A DNA stretch of 64,000 nt from Certhia americana. Taxonomy: Eukaryota; Chordata; Aves; Passeriformes; Certhiidae. Position numbers and translations under genes: made by a program. A model generated the notes under the pieces. That model made no database searches, was not told the DNA's origin, and saw only the letters and a program-made list of their open reading frames with translations. Shown here piece by piece: positions 1 through 60,785 of the stretch; the stretch's first letter is position 1, and every line of letters begins with the position of its first letter. The stretch is taken from positions 8,230,981-8,294,980 of the forward strand of contig CM031872.1 in NCBI GenBank assembly GCA_018697195.1, read 5' to 3'.

Positions 1-98
1 AGAGATTTCCATCAGGATTTCTGGGTGACCATAGAGATTTCCATCAGGATTTCTGGTTGATCAGAGGGATTTCCATCAGGATTTCTGGGTTGCATCAG
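1..98. repeat. 32-bp tandem repeat, about 3 copies
   Basis: The core GATTTCCATCAGGATTTCTG recurs with starts near 3, 35 and 67, a period of 32 bases. The array may extend left of the window. Confidence 0.85.
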
Positions 99-700
99 GA
101 GTGTAATTCTGTGAATGATTCACTTCCATTCAGAGGAACAGGAGCAGGATTGTACAAACCCTTGGGCAGGGACTGCTCAATTTCTGGTATTATGACAAAC
201 TTCTGACTAAAATGAAACTGCAAATTACTTGTAATGAATCAGGGCCTCATACCCACGTAGGAAATGGGTTTGAGGAGTTCTTTGCAGGGAGTTCAGGAGT
301 GCACATGCTGACTACATTAGTCACACCTCATTTTGACAGACAGCTCTTTAGAAAAATATTTATTCAAAGCATTTGGTTGTTTTGTTTCTGCTATTTTTTC
401 CTTATTGTTCCAACAGTTTTTACTCAGACACTGGAAATAAAATCAAAACAAGTGCAATTTTCATTTTATAATGAAATGTTTGCTCAGGACTAATATTGTC
501 TTGACAAGCTGTGATTGTTTTTATTAATGTTATGAGCAGCATCAGAAAATTCAGTGGCACAGCCAAAGTTGTGGATAAAGCAGGAGATGAAGGAAGCTGG
601 AGTTATTTCTCACAGCTTTGGGAAGCGTTTGGGAAGCAAAACTCCATCAAAGCATCCATGGGTGGTGGGATGGGTAATGAGTCCCAAATGAGAGATATTT

Positions 701-885
701 TGGTGGGATATTGGGCAGGAATTCCTGGCTGGGAGGGTGGGCAGGTCCTGGCACTGCCCCTGGATCCCTGGCAGTGACCCAGGCCAGGCTGGACATTGGG
801 GCTGGGAGCAGCCTGGGACAGTGGGAGGTGGGAATGAGATGATCTGTAAGGTCCCTTCCAGCCCAAACCCTCCTGTGATTCCCAG
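701..885 (+). mobile_element. CR1 LINE 3' fragment
   Basis: It shares with other copies in this window (3589, 5436) the run from 'gggatattgggcagg' through 'gctgggagcagcctggg' to 'aaggtcccttcc'. That is the usual 3' end of avian CR1 in sense orientation, 5'-truncated. Confidence 0.8.
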
Positions 886-969
886 AGTGTGGTTAAATGG
901 TGGTGCCAAGGTTTTAGATGAACTTTTCCTTCCTTCCCACCCCTTGACCTTGTCTCTCTGCACCCTCAG

Positions 970-50514
<49,545 letters not shown>

Positions 50515-53500
50515 CGGCTCGGCGGAACCCTGCGAGGTGTGCGTGCTTAATAAGGATGAGTTTTATCATCTGGAGGGCTGGGAGCTCCCACGGGGGCCCG
50601 GGGGCAGCCAGCGGGGCAGCCCTGAGAACTGCTCAGCGCCCGGGGCTGGAGATGCCCCTGCAGCCTCTTCTCCTCTGTTGTTCTTTAGTTTTTTCCTTTG
50701 TGGTTTGTTTTTTTTTTTTTGCACTAGACAGATGGAGGAAGAAGGCTCCCTCCTTCTGGGGAAGGCAGCGGGAGGAGCACATCCCTCTCTGCCCCCTCCC
50801 CATTGCCTTGTCTAGTCCCAAGACACGCACCAGGCGCCAACCCGGCCACGGACACGAGGAGCCGGGAGAAGAGCGATCCTCACCTTCCGTGGCAGAAAAG
50901 CAGAACTGTGGGTCCTTCTCGAAATTGCCGCAGTTTTGTTGGGCTATTTCTTAATTAATTTACCATCATAATTCCCCCCTGCCAGGGTGGGAGCCGGGGG
51001 TCGCAAAGGGACTCGCGCGAACAACGCTCGCCCCCTGCGTTTTGTCTCGTTGAGCGCTGAGAAGGAAGAGATGCACCCAAGAAACTGGGAGAGGAGAAAC
51101 ACAGCCCAGAACAAAGGACAGTCCTTTGGGACTTGATGTTCAGCCACTGCAATCCTTTAGGGCAGAGCTGGTGCCACCCCCGAGCTGACCCTGCTGTGAC
51201 ACCACTGCCCAGGGGTCTCTACTGTCACTCACCACATCGGGTCCTTCACACTGACACACGGTAAAGCCACAAGAGAGCTCCTTTGTAAGGACTGTTTCCT
51301 TGCTGCTGAGACTTTCCAACCCATCCTTCTCTCCTGTTGACTGCAACACGCCCTCACTGTTTTGTCTTGTTTACAATATAAGCTTGATTTAGCAAAAAAC
51401 AACTTAAAAAAAAAAAGTCCACAAAAAAAAAAAAACCAACCCAAACAAAAAGAGGAAAAAAAAAAAGCATAGGGATGAGAAGAAGAAATGTTATTGGTTT
51501 TATATCAAGCTATTAGATAGAACTTTAACTTTTCATTGTGTGCATTTTTGTAAATTGTACAGTAAAAAAAAAAAAAAAAAAAAAAAAGAAAAAAAATTTC
51601 CTCTTTCTGTAGAGAATTAGTCCAATTGTCATTCCAGGTCCCACCGTTTCTACCGAATGCTCCAGTTGTTCACTACTAAGTGCCTAACCTTTGAAATCTT
51701 TCACAGTGACGATGCAACCTCTTGCTTCGAGGCATCAGAGCTTGGGCGAGCGTGGGGAGGGCAGAGGGGGCGGGGGCCGAGCGGGGCCCTGGGGTCACCA
51801 CGCCCTGGACACTGCACCCCCAGCTGGGAGCTTCCAGTGGGGAAGGCAAACATGCTTTGGGGTTGGTTTGGGTTTTGTTGGCCTTTATTTTTTTTTCTTT
51901 AATTTTTTTTTTTTTTTTTTAAGAATATATAAATATATATATATATAGATACACTTCTATGGGTGGGAGGGGAGTGATTGCAGCTAACAAAGCCGGCCTT
52001 GTCTCATTGCCCAGTGGAGGAAATGCAGGTGGGAAAGGGGCAATATCTGCAGGGGTGCTCCTGCAGGAGAAGCACCATCTCCCACAGGCCTGCTGAGAGA
52101 GCTCTGGCCGTGCATCACTGGTGTGGAGGGCAGTTGGAGTGAGTTGTTTTAATTGCCTGATAAGAGAAGGTTAAAAGAAAAATGATGATGATAATAATAA
52201 TAATAATAATCCAAACCTCTAACTCTGATTCTCAGGGATGAGATTTCTGCGTTCTTGCAACGACTCTTGTGTTGGCTGGTTTCTTTCTTTCGTGCCCGTG
52301 TGGATTCCTGCACTGTGAGCCTGTGAAAGGGGCAAATGCGCTGCGCTGGCGGGGACGGAGGCTGGGGGCAAAGCTGGCCAGGACCTCGAGCCTGGGGCTC
52401 TGCTGAGCCCTCCTAGGGCTGGTTCGGGGCACAGGGCAGCCAGAGGACGTGGAGAGGTTAAAAGGTGAAAGGAGGAAGGGGCATATCCCTATAAACACCG
52501 CTAGGAAAGAGGATAGGGTTGGAGAGGTGAATTTTTTCAGAGGATCTACCAAGCCCCAGAGCTGTGGAACTTCTCCAGGCGCAGTGGCCGCGTGGGATGG
52601 AAATCCCGCTGGCCCTGGTGAGCTGTTCTGTCCTGGGGTGCTTGGAGGGGAGCAGATGCCACCAAAACACTCAGGAGGTCTCTTGTGCTCTCAGCAAAGT
52701 CTGTCAGCCTCAGGCAGGAGCAGTCTGCTCTTGGGTGGTTCTTCACATCTCCTGTAGCTCTTCCCTTGAGGAAACTCAAGCCGGTTTTGTTCCCTCCAGT
52801 GTTTTGTTTTGATTTCGTTCTGTTCAGTAGCACTCTCTGGCTGATCTCATCCCTGGATTCTGCTAAAGGATAACTCCTGTCTGTATCTCTGTCTCTGTAC
52901 TCGTGTGTGCACTCGGCATAAAGGCAGTGTGGTAGCCAGAGGTCACGGCTGGCATTCCTGGCATTCCCAAACGGAGGGCTATGCAACCAGATGACACGTG
53001 TGGACACACCCCCACCCCACCACCACTCAAAGACCTTCATCCATCTGTAGCTTTAGCTGCTGGATTTTCCTGTTTCAGGCTTCAGCACGATTGTGACCAA
53101 ATGTTTTATACATTTTCCTGAAAATGAAGGCACAAACACTTTATTTGAAATTTTCCAAGGGAACGTTCCTATTTTACTCCAGGAAGTCGAGAGGAAGAGA
53201 CAACACCATCTCTCTGCCCGTGCATGCAAACACTGTACCCACACTGGAAAGCAACAGAGATGTCTTTCTGTACGGAATAATTCTGTATTTTCCCCCCTTC
53301 CCTCTCCCATTTTCCATCCCCAACCCCCTAGCCCTGCACTAACACAGCCTTGGGTCACCCCAGTTCTTAGGCAGAACACAAAGAGGAATCTCAAGTTGTC
53401 CAAATCCTCCACCCGCCTCGTAGGGGTCGATGACAGTGACAGACAAGCCTGACCACAATTATCCATAACCCTTTCCCGACGTTTTTTTACAGCCTCTCTG

Positions 53501-54008
53501 CTGTCTCTCCATCTCTCCAAGAATCCTCATAGTGAGTTGCCAAACTTGAATTGCACCGATCAGTTTTCTGCATCCAGAACCAGTCTCGTAGTGGCTGTAC
53601 TTTGAATAAGTAATGTTTGCATGTAATATATATACATATATACATATCTATAAAAAGTATGTGCATGGAAAATGTTTATCTTCGTACTTTTTTGATACAA
53701 TGTATTCATCAGTTGTTAATTTTTAATTATATTTGATATAAATTTGGGGGTTTGTTGCAAAACTTTATATTTAAAAAAACAGTGTGAAAAACGATCAAAG
53801 TTCCAACCATGCAACACAAGCGGAACTTTACCCAAAAAAAAAAAAAGGGGGGGGGGGAAATTAAAGAAAAAAAAAAAAGGTTCTGTGATTGCCTAGTTTG
53901 CTGCCTGAGTAATATTTATCAGCCAAACTTTGAATTCTGCAGTTGTTTCTACAATTCCATTTTGTATGAAGCAAAGTCCTTGAATTAAAATAAAAACTTA
54001 GCAAAAAA
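50515..54008 (+). other. CACNA1B: CACNA1B 3' untranslated region
   Basis: About 3.5 kb from the stop codon to the first supported distal poly(A) signal. It is AT-rich in places, with an A-run at 51564-51587, AT repeats at 51930-51948, an AAT repeat at 52188-52210 and T/A-rich sequence at 53600-53780. The end is placed from signals, not from transcript data; shorter forms are possible. Confidence 0.7.
53984..53994 (+). terminator. CACNA1B: distal polyadenylation signal of CACNA1B
   Basis: Overlapping ATTAAA (53984-53989) and AATAAA (53989-53994), with an A-rich stretch starting about 10 bases later. Placed at the far end of a long AT-rich 3' UTR, after which CpG and repeat content change. Confidence 0.65.
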
Positions 54009-54334
54009 AACCCAACCTGAGCCATTCCCAGACGGTGTGTGCGGTGTGCCTGCTGACAGGGAGGCGCCGGAGGGCCGGCTCTGAGGGCCTGCCCAGCCCA
54101 GGAGTGACAGCCCGGGAGGAACTGCATCCCAAACTGGGATTTTGCAAGGAACTGGCCGTGGCTGTGGGAGTTTTTTGGTCCATAGAGGATTCACAGGTGC
54201 TCCGTTTGAGTAGGGAGCTGTTTGGAAATTTGTGGTGTGGATCCAGCATGGAGATGGCTGTTCTGGAGTCCAACAGGCAGCAGGACTGTAAAGTTGAGGG
54301 TTAAAAACCCCCAGCAGCGATTGATTCCTGCCAC

Positions 54335-54545
54335 GTTTTTACCAGAGGGATGTTCCTCCTGTAAATGTTGCCACAGGCTGCCCAGAGATGCTGTGGATGC
54401 TCCATCCCTGGAAATGTTCAAGGTCAGGTTGGATGTGGCTGTGAACAAGCTGAAGGTGCCCCTGGTCATCCCAGAAGGGTTGGACTCAAGAACCTTCAAA
54501 GGGTCTAACCCTAAATCCAACCCAGCCTGTTTTGGGTTGTGTGGC
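54335..54545 (+). mobile_element. CR1 LINE 3' fragment
   Basis: 'ttgccacaggctgcccagag', 'ctccatccctggaaatgttc' and 'aaggtcaggttggatgtggc' mark a sense CR1; the last part ('tctaaccctaaatccaaccc') is diverged. Confidence 0.8.
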
Positions 54546-57236
54546 TTCCTTTGGCTCTAACCCTGACCAAACCCTAACCCCACTCCCAGCAGGTGCTCCT
54601 GGGGCTCCCTCAGGCAGCCCTGGAATCAGCAGTGTGAGGGGTTGGATTGGAGTCAGAGTCTGTCATGTGTCCACTGCTGTAGCACCTGGAGAAAACAGAA
54701 TTTGTCATAATCATATTTGTGGAATAATTTGGAAGTTGGTACTTCCAAGACTTGCCCTGAGCAGAAAATCCTAAGGGCTGTCAGGACAGAAGGAAAGAAC
54801 TTCTCGTTTCTCTGGATAGCTGGAGGATCCCCCTCATTCCTTTCCAGGGCAGAAATCTGCTGTGTTCCTCCTTCATAGGGATCTTCTGGTGTCACACAAC
54901 ACCAAGGACTCTCCAAAAATTTTTGGATGCTGTAAAGCACTTTTTAGAGCACAAGATCTTGACGACTCTTCTCTCTTGTTGCTTCTTTTCTGTGATGAGA
55001 CCACCCAAGGTCCCACCTGAGATTTGGTGTGGAATAAAAGGAAAAGGTCCTCAAGTCCCTGATCTCCAGGCCAGGCTGGAGATGGGAAGGAGATGTTTTG
55101 CTTGAGGTCACACAGTTCATGGTCAGCAAGGTTTGGGGCAGGAGAACTTGCCTTGGCTTGCAGTGTGGTCTGTGCAGGGTTTGGGTGGAGGACACTGGAG
55201 AGTAGGATTTTTATAAAGTTTTTGAAATATCCCAAATAAACATGAAATGGAGATTTCTGAGCAGGATACAAGGGAAGGTTTGAAGTGGAGGATTTGGAAA
55301 TCAGTGTGGATCAGTGTCCACCCCGACCACCAAGGGGACCCCACAGGATTTGCTTCCCCTCAGCCACCTGGGGAGCTGGAATCTGCCTGGGGGACCAGCT
55401 GAGCAACCTCTCCCCTTTACAGCTGGATCACAGAGACCTCCAAACCCACTTTACAACCCCATATGGGGTTTAAAACCCTAAAAGCCTTTTGGTGACTCTC
55501 TGCCCTTTTAAAGTATTTTTTTTCCCTTTCTTTCTCTTTATCCCAGTTGTGTTCTTTGGGTTCAAGGCAGCAATGAACTCATCAGCTGCTCCAGGGCCTC
55601 TTGAGCCCTGGGCTGAGGGAGCTGGAACAGGCAGGATCCCTGATCCTACACTCAAACGTTTCCCACATCCAAGATGCTGGAGCTGGAACCTCTGGGTCTG
55701 AGTTCAGCTAAATCCCAAAAATGGCTTTATTTTTGTTCCTCATCCCGTTCCTGGTGGAACATTTTGCTTTCAGGGTGTTTTTGCAAGGTCTCTTCCCTCA
55801 AGAGCACATTTTTCTAGCAGAGACTACAAGATTTCTACTCCCTTTATTCCCCGTGGATAAAACCTGGATCAGCTTTTCCCAGGCCAGCACCCCACACCCG
55901 GTTGTGCCATTAGGGGGAAGCATTTTCAGGCTTATTCTACTTTCTAGGGAAACAGAAAAAAAAAAAGAAAAAAACACTGATTCAAAAGGCTTGAGAGTCA
56001 TTCCCTGGAATATTTGTTTTAGGATGCAGAAAACTCAGGGTGACACGCTGAGCACACCTGAGTTCAAGGTGCTCAGATAATTTGGCTTTTTTTATTCCTT
56101 GGAGCATGAAAAGCTGGGATCATCTGCTGATTCCTCATTCCAGCCACATTTCAGACAGCACCCACAGACTCCTACATCCCCTCCAAGGTGACAGATTACT
56201 CATCCCTCTTTATCAAGCCTAAGCAGATCTGATATTTTCCAGGCTGTGAAAACACCATTTTCAGAAAGTGCCTGATCGTGATAACAAACCTCAACTCAAT
56301 GCTGTCACTCAGCACATTCCAAAATATTTTGCAGAAGAGGCGAATTTTGCATTTTTATGTGATTTTTAAAAAAAGTCACTTGAGACTCTTAAAAGGGACT
56401 AAATTGCCCAGGGTCACCCAGCAAGTGAGGACAAGGTTAAGGTTGTTCTGCTGCTTCCTTCATGTTTGAAGTCACTGGAGTGACCAGGTTTTTTTTTACA
56501 CCCACAGGTTTTTTATAGGATCCCAGTGAGGAGGGGTCACTGGGAATTTGGCATCTCTCTAGGAGGAAATTCACTCAGGGAGTGTCTAGAGGGAGGAGCA
56601 GTAAGAGAAATGCTGGAAATTTGGGCACCAAGAGATGGCTGATGCACTGGGGGCTCTGATAAGGGTGTGCAGATAATTGAGGGTGAAGTCTTGGGGTGGG
56701 GAGTCAGCTGGAGAGCAGAGATCTGAGCAAACCAACCCTAAAAGAAGGGACAGAAGTGCAGAATGGAGCCCCTCCACCCAAGGAGGAAGGCAGGAACAAG
56801 CTGGTGGAGCAGAGCTGTTAATTCAAAGCAAACAGTGCCAATAACTGGAATTTATTCATTTTAGCCTCACCTCCACTTTCTGTCTCTGCTCTGAAACAGA
56901 ATATCCCAGTCCTGGCTTTGTCTGTGTCTGTTTTTAGTATTCCTGAGGTTCTGGCAGCCTTTTTTTCTGCCCAGTACGGCACAGAGGAGGAGGAAGAGGA
57001 GGTGTGGTCCTTGTCCAGCTACTCCTGCACAAAAGGCTGGCACACCCGCAGGGGTGGAAACCCGAATTTTCTCACTGAGGGCTGAGGAGGGGCGTGGATG
57101 TGGTTGTGTCACTGGATACAGCAAATGTGAGGGTGGTCAAAAAGAGGATGCTGAGCTGAGAGACAGGACTGTGGCACAGTAATCCTGGGAATTCAGCAAG
57201 TTTGGGTTTTTTTCCTTCTCATGGATTAGAGAGTGC

Positions 57237-57306
57237 TTGAAAGATCTGGTTCTGCAGGTAGTTCACCTAAAAAAAGATCTGGTTCTGCAGGTGATCCACC
57301 TAAACC
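57237..57306. repeat. 36-bp tandem duplication
   Basis: 'aagatctggttctgcaggt' followed by a CACCTAAA-containing end occurs twice in succession. Confidence 0.85.
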
Positions 57307-58379
57307 TGACCTGGTGGGGTGCAAGGAGCAGAGGGCAGAGTCCCATGGGACTTGCATCAGCCAGGGGTGGGCTGCAGGACATGCCAAGCGATGTGACGTG
57401 GTCACATCCAAGGGAATCAATCACGGGGATTCCGGAAGGAAAGGCAAACCTGTGTCACATGTTCTTGGCAAATAAAGTCCTCTACACGGCAAAGCAAAGG
57501 CTCCTGGAGTGTCTCTGACCTTCATTTCCGTGAGAAACCGAGTCAGTGTGGCAGGGGAAGTGCCTGGGAAGGGGCAGACAGAGGTGGGCACAGCACTGAG
57601 CTTGGCTCATGTCTCAAGCAGCAATCAGGATTTCAGGTGAGGATTCCAGATTGTCTTTTCCCAATGCCGTGGTGTGGCATTCACCAGCAAAATGACAGCT
57701 GGGTGTCACTCCTGAGCATCTCCTGCTCCCTGGCAGGGATGTCCTCCTGGGGTTGGGTTGCCTGTCTCTTGCTGAAGGCTCCCAAGTCCTTTGTGTCTCT
57801 GCATGATTGCTGCAGGGAAAATATTTTCATGGATTGGGAATGAGCTTGCCTCCCTCATAAGCCTGAGCCAACCCCCCCCCCCCCCCCCCAGGGTATCTGT
57901 GAGCAAGCAGGGCTTTGTCACAGCTTGGGACACAGTGTGGCTCCAGATTCAGGGTCTGTGCCACTGGTGATACTGGAGAGCTGAGCGGGGGGCGTCTGCT
58001 AAAGGGCAGCACTCCAGTCTGGAGTGGGGAATGGGGGTGCTCACTTTTGGGGTGAGTCTGGGATGGTGGCGTGGCTGGGGAGGACCTGGCCTGGGTCAGA
58101 TTTACCCCCTGTGATCTCAGTAAGGGGCTGGAGTGGCTCAGACCTCAGGAAACGGGGGTTATACCCAGTCCAGCTCTCACTGGAGAACTGGGGTGCCTCC
58201 TCACCCCAAAATGCCAGGGCAGGAGGCTGCTCTGTCCTCCTGCCCGCAGGAGCAGGGCCAGGTACCCCCAGGGGGAGCTGGGCACAGCTGGGGGGGCGAG
58301 GGACCCCGAGAAACACTTGCAGGGAGTTTTGGGGTACAGAGGATGTGGGATGGGATGTCTCCTGTACTCGTGGAGGCCA

Positions 58380-59150
58380 AACCAGCCCAGGAGGGGCCGT
58401 CAAGAGCCGCTGCAGAACCCGCCGGAGGTGCAGCCGTGTCTGTCTGTCTGTCTGTCCGTCTGCACGGGGGGGAGGGAGGGAGTGAGGACCCCCCTCCCCC
58501 AAACTCCTCATCCCGGGGGTGCTGGCACCGCGGCTGATTTTGGGGAGGGGGTGATGTGGGCCATCAGCCGCGGTGCTCCCCCGTCCCTGCGCGGTGCGGG
58601 GCAGGGCGGGGGCCGGGGCCGGGGGCGGGGGCAGGGGCGGGGGCCGGGGCCGTGCCTGTCCCGGCGGCGGGGCCGGGCCGGGATGCGGTGGGGCCGGGAT
58701 GCGGCGGGGCCGGTGTCGGGCACGATGCGCGGCGGGGCGCTGGCGCTGCTCTGCGCCCTGTCCCTGTGCCCGGCGGCGCTGGCGGCCCCCGAGCCGGGCT
58801 CCGGGCTGGACACAGGTAGGATCGGCGGCCGGGGGTCCCGGGGGGCTCCCTGGGGGCTCAGCGGGGCCGGCGGGCGGCGGGGACATCCCGGGCAGGGATG
58901 CGAGCGGTCCCCGATGGGATGCGCTGGGAGCTCGGCACCGCGGAGTGGCGAGCGGGGAAACGGGAGAGGGGCTCGACCGGGACCCCCGGGGTCCTGCGGG
59001 GATGAGGAGGATGTTCCTGGCGATGGGGGTGAAGGGGACCCCCCAGGTGCCCCAGCGTCCCGGCCACGGGGCAGCCAAAAATGTTACGGGGCAAAAAAGG
59101 CTTCGCGCACGGCGAAGGGGCATCCCCCGTGAGCTGCTGGGGCTGCTGGG
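58380..59150 (+). promoter_or_regulatory. CpG island, likely promoter of the downstream gene
   Basis: A sharp rise in GC and CpG compared with both flanks, with repeated GGGGCGGGG / GGGGCCGGGG (Sp1/G-quadruplex type) at 58595-58680 and no TATA box. It ends soon after a first coding exon, as in many CpG-island promoters. Confidence 0.65.
58725..58815 (+). CDS. putative first coding exon of an unrecognised secreted or type I membrane protein
   Basis: ATG at 58725 opens MRGGALALLCALSLCPAALA then APEPGSGLDT. An Arg follows the Met, then a leucine-rich core and small residues (ALA-A) suited to signal peptidase cleavage. The exon ends in phase 1 at ACAG|GTAGGA (58815), a common phase after signal-peptide exons. 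Two upstream in-frame ATGs (58683, 58701) would add a charged GC-rich lead, so I prefer 58725. No next exon found before 64000; protein family unknown. Confidence 0.5.
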
Positions 59151-59280
59151 GGCGGGCAGGGAGGGACCCTTCTGCTGTGTCCCTGTGTCACAGGAGTGCC
59201 TGCAGCGGCGTGTGGGTCCCTCCCCCTGCGGGACAGAGCAGCCGGCGTTGCTGAGATGCGCGTGTGGTTTCTTGGATGTC

Positions 59281-59472
59281 TCACATCATGGAATCATGGA
59301 ATGCTAAACTGGTTTGGGCTGGAAGGGACCTTAAAGTCATGGGCAGGGACACCTCCCACTGTCCCAGGCTGCTCCCAGCCCCAAGCCTGGCCTTGGACAC
59401 TGCCAGGGATCCAGGGACAGTCACAGCTGCTCTGGGCACCCTGTGCCAGGGCCTGCCCACCCTCACCTTTGG
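59281..59472 (-). mobile_element. CR1 LINE 3' fragment, antisense
   Basis: Starts with the reversed tail 'catcatggaatcatggaatg' and continues 'gggacacctcccactgtccc' and 'ctgctctgggcaccctgtgc'. Confidence 0.9.
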
Positions 59473-60337
59473 CTGAGCATCACCCAGGTGTGAGGCTTTG
59501 CCCTTTGGTCTCTGCTGCCCAGGCTGGGGAAGGTCCTGATCTCAGGAAGTTTTTCAGGTTTTATTGTAGATGTGACTGGGGCATGGTGCAATCCTCCAAA
59601 CGTGGGGTTTTCCTGGATTTTGGCCTAAAGTAAGACACTTCTTTGTGGTTGAGGCTCTTGTTCCCCAGCCAGTCCCTACTGATGGAGCAGTTCTGCTCCA
59701 GGCAAGGCCTGTGTGGTGGCACAGCTCCAGGAAACACCCTCGAGGAGCAGGATGGGGAGTGAGGGGCTGAGCTTGGCTGGACTTCCTGCCCTTGGAGCTG
59801 GGCTTGGCTTCAGGTGCTGGAGCAGTGACCCGTGGCACTCCTGTGCCTGGCTGGGTGCCCTGTGTGCTGATCCTGAGGCAGGTGGGCAATAACTGAAGTG
59901 TGGAGAGAGTGCGGCTCATGGCTGGAGCCAGGACTTGGTGCTGAGATCTGGGGAGACCTTGTTGAGGTTCTGTGTCCCCTTTGCTCCAGCAGTGGCAGAG
60001 AGGAGGGCACTGCAGGTGGCAGTGGTGACACCTTGGGCTTAGAAGGAAATTGGGATCCATTTCTTAGGAAATAAGGATCCCTGTCTCCTTTCCTCCCTCC
60101 ATCTCAGTCAGGACAGGAGGATGTGCTGCTCCTGGCTCTCTGGTGTTGGTGTTCCTGATGTCCTGATCCCACTGACCATAGCTCCCACTGCAGCTCACCC
60201 ACGTCTTTTAGCACTGAATCAAGTCCCTCCCATGAACTCTAAACCAAGTGTCAGCTGGAGCACCAAGCTGGCCTGGGAATGGTGGAGAGGCAGATTTTGA
60301 AGGGAGCAATTATTGAACTTGCATCTGGTTTTTGTGG

Positions 60338-60785
60338 TTTCATAGAAACCTGGAAGGGTTTGGGTGGAAAGGGACATCAAAGCTCATTCCATCCCACCCC
60401 TGTCATGGCAGGGACACCTCCCACTGTCCCAGGCTGCTCCCAGCCCCAATGTCCAGCCTGGCCTGGGACACTGCCAGGGATCCAGGGGCAGCCCCAGCTG
60501 CTCTGGGCACCCTGTGCCAGGGCCTGCCCACCCTGCCAGGGAACAATTCCTGCCCAATATCCCAGCTAATCCTGGGAAAGCCATTCCCTGTGTCCTGTCC
60601 CTCCATCCCTTGTCCCCAGTCCCTCTCCAGCTCTCCTGGAGCCTCTTTAGGCCCTGCCAGGGGCTCTGAGCTCTCCCTGGAGCCTTCCCCTCTCCCAGTG
60701 AACACCCCCAGCTCTGCCAGGCTGGCTCCAGAGCAGAGGGGCTCCAGCCCTGGAGCAGCTCCGTGGCCTCCTCTGGTTCTTTTTA
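60338..60785 (-). mobile_element. CR1 LINE 3' fragment, antisense, about 450 bp
   Basis: Reverse complement of the family at 3589 and 5436: 'ccactgtcccaggctgctcc', 'aatgtccagcctggcctggg', 'caattcctgcccaatatccc', then an extra upstream part to 'ggctccagccctggagcagc'. Confidence 0.9.

Larger units (their letters stand above)
1..969 (+). other. CACNA1B: CACNA1B intron before exon 26 (partial)
   Basis: Intronic sequence up to the acceptor CAG at 967-969. It holds a short 32-bp tandem array at the window edge and a CR1 fragment near 700-885. I see no exon in it. Confidence 0.8.
54010..58380. other. intergenic region between CACNA1B and the next CpG island
   Basis: About 4.4 kb. It holds a CR1 fragment (54335-54545), a duplicated 36-bp unit (57237-57306) and a poly-C run (57871-57889). 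An AATAAA at about 57471 has no transcript I can attach to it. No coding gene or RNA gene supported. Confidence 0.6.

Noticed and set aside
57190..57540. AATAAAGTCC near 57471 as the end of a hidden transcript or an LTR
   Set aside because: No polypurine tract, TATA box or TG/CA ends around it, and no exons upstream; one hexamer is not enough.
58041..59123. Long minus-strand open frame through the CpG island
   Set aside because: Low-complexity Pro/Arg/Gly sequence produced by GC-rich DNA lacking stop codons; no domain, and it overlaps the better-supported + strand signal-peptide exon.
59194..59300. Segment after TGTGTCACAG as exon 2 of the unnamed gene
   Set aside because: It stays open in phase but runs straight into an antisense CR1 and shows no domain-like composition.
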